Shown piece by piece: positions 58,669-64,000 of a stretch of DNA of 64,000 nucleotides (positions within the stretch are counted from its first letter, which is position 1; every line of letters begins with the position of its first letter). The translations under genes were made by a program, and so were the position numbers. Below the pieces are notes generated by a model. It did not search any database. It worked only from the letters and a program-made list of their open reading frames with translations, and had not been told where the DNA came from. Source of the DNA: CAMDPA01 sp965223035 (GTDB lineage Bacteria > Pseudomonadota > Alphaproteobacteria > Rhizobiales > Hyphomicrobiaceae); assembly GCA_965223035.1 (NCBI GenBank), contig OZ244980.1, positions 4,588,001-4,652,000 on the forward strand. Reading direction: 5' to 3'.

Positions 58669-59442
58669 ATGATCACGCTTTATCACGCTGACCATTCCAC
58701 CTGCAGTCAAAAGGTCCGCATCTGCCTGGCGGAAAAACACCTGGCGTGGACCGGTAGGTTGATCGATCTGGCGGCCAAGGACCAGCTGGCGCCGGACTAT
58801 CTTGCCATCAACCCCAACGGCGTCGTGCCGACCCTGGTGCACGATAAGACCGTGGTGATCGATTCAAGTGTGATCTGCGAATATCTGGATGAGGTGTTTC
58901 CCAATCCGGCACTCTCCCCCGACACGCCCGGCGGGCGGGCCGTGATGCGCGGCTGGATGCGCTATCTTGAGGAAGTGGCCACACCGGCGGTGCGCTATCC
59001 CTCCTTCAACATGGCCTTCCTACCGCGTTTCGACGGTCTCAACGACCAACAATTCCTGGACCAGCAAGCCGACGTGCGGCCGTTGCGAAAAGGCTTTTTC
59101 CGCCGCATGGGCCGGCAGGGCTTCTCCGATGAGGAGATGACCGAAGCGTTCGAGAAGATCTCCCAGACGGCAGCCCGTATCGATCAGGCCTTGGCCAACG
59201 GCGCTTGGCTGGTGGGCGATCAATTCACCTTGGCGGATGTCGTTGCCGCGCCGCTGTTCGACCGCATGGCCGATCTCGGGTTTGCACACCTTTGGCAGCA
59301 CCGCAGCCCGCGCGTTGCCGATTGGTACACCCGCTTGCAATCACGACCGGCTTTCAAGGCGGCGTTTTATCCCGGCACGCGGCTGACCGAGTTCCTGCCG
59401 ATCGCACCTTGGTCGCGAGATGCCCGCGCACGCAGCGACTAG
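58669..59442 (+). CDS. glutathione S-transferase family protein
   Basis: 257 residues. N-terminal thioredoxin-like domain: LYHADHSTCSQKVRICLAEK (Ser/Cys at 10-13), NPNGVVPTL with the cis-proline, and DSSVICEYLDEVF. The helical C-terminal domain has LVGDQFTLADVVAAPLFDRMADLG. The family conjugates or reductively cleaves substrates with glutathione; the substrate is unknown. A short GAGAG precedes the ATG. The stop TAG at 59440-59442 is part of the CTAG end of a repeat. Confidence 0.9.
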   Translation: MITLYHADHSTCSQKVRICLAEKHLAWTGRLIDLAAKDQLAPDYLAINPNGVVPTLVHDKTVVIDSSVICEYLDEVFPNPALSPDTPGGRAVMRGWMRYLEEVATPAVRYPSFNMAFLPRFDGLNDQQFLDQQADVRPLRKGFFRRMGRQGFSDEEMTEAFEKISQTAARIDQALANGAWLVGDQFTLADVVAAPLFDRMADLGFAHLWQHRSPRVADWYTRLQSRPAFKAAFYPGTRLTEFLPIAPWSRDARARSD

Positions 59443-59505
59443 AGCAACCTGGCTTTCATGGCCGGGCGGGGAGCGGGATGGTTTGAGCCCACGCTGACAC
59501 GGCTT
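59439..59505. repeat. Hybrid A/B palindromic element
   Basis: CTAGAGCAACCTGGCTTTCA (type A end) is followed directly by GGCCGGGCGGGGAGCGGGA (second half of type B) and GGTTTGAGCCCACG. It looks like a recombination product of the two types. Confidence 0.75.
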
Positions 59506-59854
59506 AGGCGGTGCGGGCCTGGGCACAGACGATGCAGGTGGTGATGGCCGGGTCGAATGCCAGCCGGCCGGGCGCGATGGCCTCGTCACAGACCAGGCAA
59601 TAACCATAGCCGCCCTGTTCGATGCGCCGCAACGCAGCTTCGATGCGGTTGAGCTCGTCGCGGCGCTGGCGCTCTGTGGCTAACGCCAGCTGTTGGGCCT
59701 GCATGGCATCAATCCGAGACAACCGCCCGACGCTGCTCTGATCCAACGCCACCGTGCCCCGACTTTCCGCGCTGATGTTCTGCAGTTCCTCGATCTCTGC
59801 GCGGCGCTGTTCGAGCATGGCACGGAAGCCCTCAAGATCGAGCCATTCAGCCAT
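59504..59854 (-). CDS. DksA/TraR-type zinc-finger protein
   Basis: 116 residues from the ATG at 59854 with GGAGG seven bases upstream. An N-terminal helical part (FRAMLEQRRAEIEELQNIS) leads to a coiled-coil-like segment with ALATERQRRDELNRIEAALRRIE. The C-terminal zinc finger is CLVC-(about 17)-CIVC in YGYCLVCDEAIAPGRLAFDPAITTCIVCAQ. DksA-like proteins enter the RNA polymerase secondary channel. The acidic tip of true DksA (DxxDxA) is not evident, so activity on polymerase is uncertain. Confidence 0.9.
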   Translation of the reverse strand: MAEWLDLEGFRAMLEQRRAEIEELQNISAESRGTVALDQSSVGRLSRIDAMQAQQLALATERQRRDELNRIEAALRRIEQGGYGYCLVCDEAIAPGRLAFDPAITTCIVCAQARTA

Positions 59855-60131
59855 GTTGCACCTCCCAGATCGTCCTGTGTCGTGGTGGCAAGACGGACTA
59901 TCTGCATAGAGTATGACAGTTTCTGCCAATTGGACAATGATCTGTTTCGACGCGCGGTCGGCTGACGGTGCGACACGAGATGGGCGCGGCGCCAGCCCGC
60001 GCGGTCATCGCGGTTGGGCGCCAAGCACTTGCCGGCCTGCCGGCACTGATCAGCCAAGCCTGAAGCGAGCCCCAAATTGCCGCACCCGTCCGAACGCACC
60101 TCATGCGCCGTTGATCTCGTGCATGTCCGGT
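59855..60131. other. Spacer upstream of the DksA-like gene
   Basis: About 277 bp with no credible gene. The DksA-like gene promoter is expected here. Together with the repeats that follow, the gene-free stretch reaches 60295. Confidence 0.5.
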
Positions 60132-60195
60132 CTAGACCATCGCGCCTTAAATCGGAACCGCAAAGCCGGTTCCGATTTAAGGCAGGTTGCTCTAG
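60132..60195. repeat. Type A palindromic element, cleanest copy
   Basis: 64 bp with CTAG at both ends. CCTTAAATCGGAACC (60145-60159) and GGTTCCGATTTAAGG (60168-60182) form a perfect 15-bp stem around an eight-base loop. Outer flanks are ACCATCGCG and CAGGTTGCT. Confidence 0.94.
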
Positions 60196-60299
60196 AACCG
60201 ATCAGCCTTGCCGGCTCGCTCCGCATCCGCAACCCGGCCACCCAAATGCCCGATAATGGCGGGGAGTAGAATGCTTTAGCTCCCACCGAAGCACCCTAG
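60192..60299. repeat. Type B palindromic element
   Basis: Shares its left CTAG with the preceding type A copy. It has CTTGCCGGCTCGCTCCGC, GGCCACCC and GGCGGGGAGTAGAATG. It ends in CTAG (60296-60299), which supplies the stop codon of the RND pump gene. Confidence 0.82.
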
Positions 60300-63200
60300 G
60301 CGGTTGGCTCAGTTGGCGCCGGCTTGGCGGCCATCACCGTTCGCTTGTTCCGCTCGCGCAGCTGTTGGATGGCCGCAAAAAGCACCGGCACGAACAGTAT
60401 GCCGATCGCCGTCGCCGCCAGCATCCCGAAAAACACCACATAGCCCACCGAGACGCGGCTGGCCGCGCCTGCTCCGGACGCGAACAACAACGGAGAGACC
60501 CCGAGAATGAAGGAAAGCGCCGTCATCATCACCGCGCGAAAGCGCAGACGTGCCGCTTCGACCGCCGCTTCTGCAATGCCGGCCCCGGCGGCGCGGCGTT
60601 CCTTGGCAAACTCGACAATTAAAATCGCGCTCTTGGAGGCCAACCCGATCAGCATAACGAGGCCGATTTGCGCATAAAGATTGTTGCTGAGAAACGGCAG
60701 CAACCAAAGCGGCAGCAGCGCGCCAAAGGCGGCCAGCACCACCGAGAGAACGACCGCGACCGGCGTGGACCAGCTTTCGTACTGGGCGACCAGGAAGAGG
60801 TACGCGAATACCAGCGCCAACACGAAAATGTAGACCACCAGGTTTCCGGCCTCCAGCTGCTGTTGCGCGGTTCCGGTCCAGCTGAGGGCATAGCCCGGTG
60901 GCAAGGCCTGAGCGGCGGCTTGCTCGATCGCCGCGATGGCCTGGCCGGTACTATAGCCGGGGGCGGCCGACGCATTGATCGGGGCGCTTTGGAACTGGTT
61001 ATAGCGCCTGATCGACAAGGGACCGAGCGTCGGCCTGATCTGGACTAACGCCCGCAACGGCACCATCTCTCCAGAACCATTCCTGACGTAGAGCCGATTG
61101 ATGTCGTCGATCTTGTTGCGAAACGGCGCCTCGGCTTGGATCATGACCCGGTAGACCCTGCCGTAGAGATTGAAATCGTTGATGTAGGCCGCGCCGAATT
61201 GCGCCTGCAGCGTGTTGAATATCTCGGAGATCGGAATGCCGAGCACCTGGGCCTTGTCGCGGTCAACCTCCATGAACAGCTGAGGCACATTGGCCGAATA
61301 GGTGCTGAACACCCGCATCAGCTCTGGCCGCTGATTGGCGGCAAACACCAAGCTGCGGGTGGCAGCAGCCAGCTCCTGCGGTGTCCCGCTCTGCAAATCC
61401 TGCAGCTCTGCCTCCAAAGCGCCGCCGGTTCCCAATCCCATGATCGGCGGCACTGGAAAGGCGAAGGCATTGGCGGAGGCGATCGTGGCGAACTGCCGAT
61501 TGGCTTTGCGCAGGATGCTGAACCACTTTTTGTCGAACGCGGTGCGTTGATCCCATGGATCCATGATCAGGATCATCAGGGCGGCGTTGGGCGCTGAACC
61601 CGACAGCAGGCTAAAGCCCGGCACCGCCAACACATCGCGGACGCCGTCGATGTCACGCAGCATGTCGGTGGCACGCCGCGCGACGTCCTGGGTGCGCGCC
61701 AGCGATGCACCGTCCGGCAATTGCACATTGGACATCAGCGCGCCCTTGTCCTCGAACGGCAAGAAGCCGCTCGGCGTTCGCGCAAACAAGACAGCGGTCG
61801 CCACGACAAACGCCACAAACACGATCAACGAGATCGCCATGCGCCGGACCATGACACCGGCCAGCCACGAAAATCGATCGCGCCCGGCGTCGACCATGGC
61901 CGAGAAGAGACGTAGTGGGCCGCGTGGGGCACCGGTCCCCGGCCGCAAGATTAACGCGCACAAGGCCGGCGACAGGGTCAACGCGTTCAGCGAGGAGATG
62001 CAAACGGCAATGCTGATGGTCAGCGCGAACTGCTTGTAAAGCACGCCGGTGATGCCGGGCATGAACGTCACCGGCACGAACACCGCCAACAGCACCAGCG
62101 TCGTCGCAAGCACGGGTCCCGTGACTTGGACCATGGATTTTCGCGTTGCCGCAACGCTATCGAGCCCCTCGTCCCGCATCAACCGCTGCACGTTTTCCAC
62201 GACGACGATGCTATCGTCGACCACCACGCCGATCGCCAAGATCAGGGCAAACAGCGTGATGGTGTTGATGGTGAAGCCGAACGCGTAAAGAAACGCAAAG
62301 GTCCCGATCAAAGACACCGGGATCGCCAGCGTCGGGATCAATGTCGAGCGCCAATCAGCCAAAAACAGAAAAGTGACGGCCACCACCAGCGCGAAAGTCA
62401 TGAACAAGGTCACGATCACCTCATTGACCGAGGCACGGACCGCCAGCGTCGTGTCGTAGACGATCTTGTAGTCGACGTCGGGCGGGAAGCGGACCTTGAG
62501 ACGCTCCAACTCGGCGTAGATCTTATCGGCGACCTGCAGGGCGTTGGCGCCAGGCGACTGGTATATGCCAATCCCGGCCGCCGGCCGATTGTTGAGGGTG
62601 GTGCGGGCGCTGTAGCTTTGCGAGCCAAGCTCGACGCGAGCGACATCCTTAAGGCGCACGAACGAGCCGTTGGGATTGGCGCGCAGCACGATGTTGCTGA
62701 ATTCCGCGACCGAGAGTAGCCGGCCTTTGGCCTGAATGCTCAACTGAAATTGCGGAGCCACTTGATAGGGGGGCGCGCCGAGTTGCCCGGCGGTCGCCTG
62801 GATATTCTGCGATTCGATCGCTTTGGCGACGTCGGACGTGGTCAGATTGAGCGACGTCATGCGGTCCGGATCGAGCCAAACCCGCATGCCATAGTCGAGC
62901 GGACCGAACTGGGAGACGTTGCCGACGCCGTTGATCCGGGCCAGGCTGTCCTCCAGGTTGATCGAGGCGAAGTTGCTTAAAAACAGCGCATCGCGCGAAC
63001 CCTTGGGCGACAACAAGGCAATGACCATCAGCAGGCTGGACGACTGCTTTTTGGTCAACACACCGTCGCGGTTGACCTCCGGCGGCAGCTGCGCCGTGGC
63101 CGTCGCCACCCGGTTTTGCACGTTGACCGCGGCGATGTCGGGATCGCTACCGACTGTGAACGTCACGGTCAGCTCGTAACTGCCGTCGGCATTGCTTTTC

Positions 63201-63442
63201 GACGACATATAGAGCATGTCGTCGACACCGTTGACCTTGTCCTCGATGGGGGCCGCCACCGATTGCAGGACCGCCGAGGCATTGGCCCCGGAATATTTGG
63301 TGGTGACCTGCACCTGCGGCGGTGCGATGTCCGGAAACTCTTCGATCGGCAACGCAGTGAGCGCAAGCAGACCCGCCAGTGTGATGACGATTGATATCAC
63401 CAGCGCAAATTTGGGCCGATCAATGAAGAAGGCGGAGAACAT
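60296..63442 (-). CDS. RND family efflux pump inner-membrane subunit (AcrB/MexB type)
   Basis: 1048 residues. N-terminal FIDRPKFALVISIVITLAGLLALTALPIEEFPDIAPPQVQVTTKYSGANA, two large periplasmic loops, twelve membrane helices. The proton-relay aspartates are in GVVVDDSIVVVENVQR (about residue 407). The conserved second-half block is GLASKSAILIVEFAKERR. It exports drugs, detergents or organic acids by proton antiport as a trimer. The adaptor gene lies 12 bp upstream, so they form an operon. No outer-membrane channel gene follows. The stop codon is inside a repeat's CTAG. Confidence 0.96.
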   Translation of the reverse strand: MFSAFFIDRPKFALVISIVITLAGLLALTALPIEEFPDIAPPQVQVTTKYSGANASAVLQSVAAPIEDKVNGVDDMLYMSSKSNADGSYELTVTFTVGSDPDIAAVNVQNRVATATAQLPPEVNRDGVLTKKQSSSLLMVIALLSPKGSRDALFLSNFASINLEDSLARINGVGNVSQFGPLDYGMRVWLDPDRMTSLNLTTSDVAKAIESQNIQATAGQLGAPPYQVAPQFQLSIQAKGRLLSVAEFSNIVLRANPNGSFVRLKDVARVELGSQSYSARTTLNNRPAAGIGIYQSPGANALQVADKIYAELERLKVRFPPDVDYKIVYDTTLAVRASVNEVIVTLFMTFALVVAVTFLFLADWRSTLIPTLAIPVSLIGTFAFLYAFGFTINTITLFALILAIGVVVDDSIVVVENVQRLMRDEGLDSVAATRKSMVQVTGPVLATTLVLLAVFVPVTFMPGITGVLYKQFALTISIAVCISSLNALTLSPALCALILRPGTGAPRGPLRLFSAMVDAGRDRFSWLAGVMVRRMAISLIVFVAFVVATAVLFARTPSGFLPFEDKGALMSNVQLPDGASLARTQDVARRATDMLRDIDGVRDVLAVPGFSLLSGSAPNAALMILIMDPWDQRTAFDKKWFSILRKANRQFATIASANAFAFPVPPIMGLGTGGALEAELQDLQSGTPQELAAATRSLVFAANQRPELMRVFSTYSANVPQLFMEVDRDKAQVLGIPISEIFNTLQAQFGAAYINDFNLYGRVYRVMIQAEAPFRNKIDDINRLYVRNGSGEMVPLRALVQIRPTLGPLSIRRYNQFQSAPINASAAPGYSTGQAIAAIEQAAAQALPPGYALSWTGTAQQQLEAGNLVVYIFVLALVFAYLFLVAQYESWSTPVAVVLSVVLAAFGALLPLWLLPFLSNNLYAQIGLVMLIGLASKSAILIVEFAKERRAAGAGIAEAAVEAARLRFRAVMMTALSFILGVSPLLFASGAGAASRVSVGYVVFFGMLAATAIGILFVPVLFAAIQQLRERNKRTVMAAKPAPTEPTA

Positions 63443-63454
63443 TGACGTGCCCCG

Positions 63455-64000
63455 TCACATCGCCTGTACGGGATTGACGACCATCGCCGGTCGCACCTTC
63501 TGAATGCCGTCGACGATCACGCGCTCGCCGGTCACCAAGCCACTTGCTACGACCCAGTCCGTTTCGTCCTGACGCTTGGTCTCGATGCGACGAACCTCGA
63601 CCCTGTTCTGGCGATCGATGACGAGGACGAAATAACCCTTGCTGTCACGCTGCACGGCGACCTGCGGCACCACGATCGAGCGCTGCTTCTGCTTTGGTCG
63701 GATGATCACGCTGACGAATTGGCCCGGCAGCAGCACCTCCTTCGGATTGGGGAAGATCGCGCGCGCCACGATGGTGTCGGTCCCGCGATCGACGTTGGGC
63801 GCTAAGTAATCAAACCGACCGGCGTGATCATATTGCGAGCCGTCGGAAAGTTGAATTTTGGGCGCAACCGGCGGGTTCTTCAGATCGACGCCGCGGCGTC
63901 GCACCGCGATCAACTGCTTTTCGCTGACGCCGATCTTGACGTGGATCGGATCGGTGCGCACCACCGTGGCCAACGGCTCGCTGGACGGGTCTACCAAGCT
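63455..64000 (-). CDS. RND efflux periplasmic adaptor (MexA type), C-terminal part
   Basis: The reading frame is open to the window edge, so the N-terminus is missing; about 181 residues are visible. The segments TDPIHVKIGVSEKQL, YLAPNVDRGTDTIVARAIFPNPKEVLLPGQFVSV and VPQVAVQRDSKGYFVLVID are the beta-barrel and membrane-proximal domains of HlyD/MexA adaptors. The missing part should contain the lipoyl and hairpin domains and a signal or lipobox. It would bridge the pump to an outer-membrane channel. Confidence 0.92.
   Translation of the reverse strand, partial: SLVDPSSEPLATVVRTDPIHVKIGVSEKQLIAVRRRGVDLKNPPVAPKIQLSDGSQYDHAGRFDYLAPNVDRGTDTIVARAIFPNPKEVLLPGQFVSVIIRPKQKQRSIVVPQVAVQRDSKGYFVLVIDRQNRVEVRRIETKRQDETDWVVASGLVTGERVIVDGIQKVRPAMVVNPVQAM

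Overview
The window is high-GC DNA from an alphaproteobacterium, probably a Rhodospirillales-like lineage. This is inferred from protein character and gene order only: the rnd/DUF952/pyrD operon, hisB-DUF2628-hisH divergent from hslVU, and a C-minus type L36. Nothing in the sequence names the species.

Layout. 27-8770: tRNA-Val(GAC), the small rpmJ gene, a TPR protein, a CoA-transferase family enzyme, a 4-oxalomesaconate tautomerase-like protein, the operon rnd-DUF952-pyrD, and a diheme cytochrome c. 8994-11359: a secreted TPR protein translationally coupled (TGATG) to an acyl-CoA ligase. 11861-42165: the translation/transcription supercluster, all on the minus strand, in the order secE-nusG-rplK-rplA-rplJ-rplL-rpoB-rpoC-rpsL-rpsG-fusA-tufA-S10 operon-spc operon-secY-adk. 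The usual continuation (rpsM, rpsK, rpoA, rplQ) is absent after adk. Upstream of secE lie tRNA-Trp(CCA), an 835-bp IS5-family element, a YbjQ-family gene and a second tuf gene (44598-45806) encoding an identical protein. 46102-51371: a lipoprotein, hisH, a DUF2628 protein and hisB (minus), then hslV-hslU (plus). 52039-64000: an MFS transporter and a TIM-barrel amidohydrolase/decarboxylase, purA, kdsA, a two-gene YeeE/YedE sulfur-transport unit behind an ATTC-N8-GAAT operator, a GST, a DksA/TraR-type zinc-finger protein, and an RND efflux pump with its adaptor (cut by the window edge).

Two repeat systems stand out. (1) At least fifteen intergenic palindromic elements of two types (A, about 60-85 bp; B, about 105-165 bp) recur across the window, often in A-B chains, most with CTAG at one or both ends. 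Five genes take their TAG stop codon from the element end. The IS5-family element sits in the terminal CTAG of one copy with a CTAG target duplication. (2) Downstream of hslU there is a tandem array of 29-bp hairpin units with 9-12 bp spacers and an alternating variant base. It is not a CRISPR array.

Short 13-16 bp tandem repeats also occupy spacers of the ribosomal/tuf region, some carrying Shine-Dalgarno-like cores. Protein-level oddities: both EF-Tu copies have a longer, rewritten switch I; L2 has an altered version of its most conserved loop; L5 has an N-terminal extension and L3 a C-terminal one.
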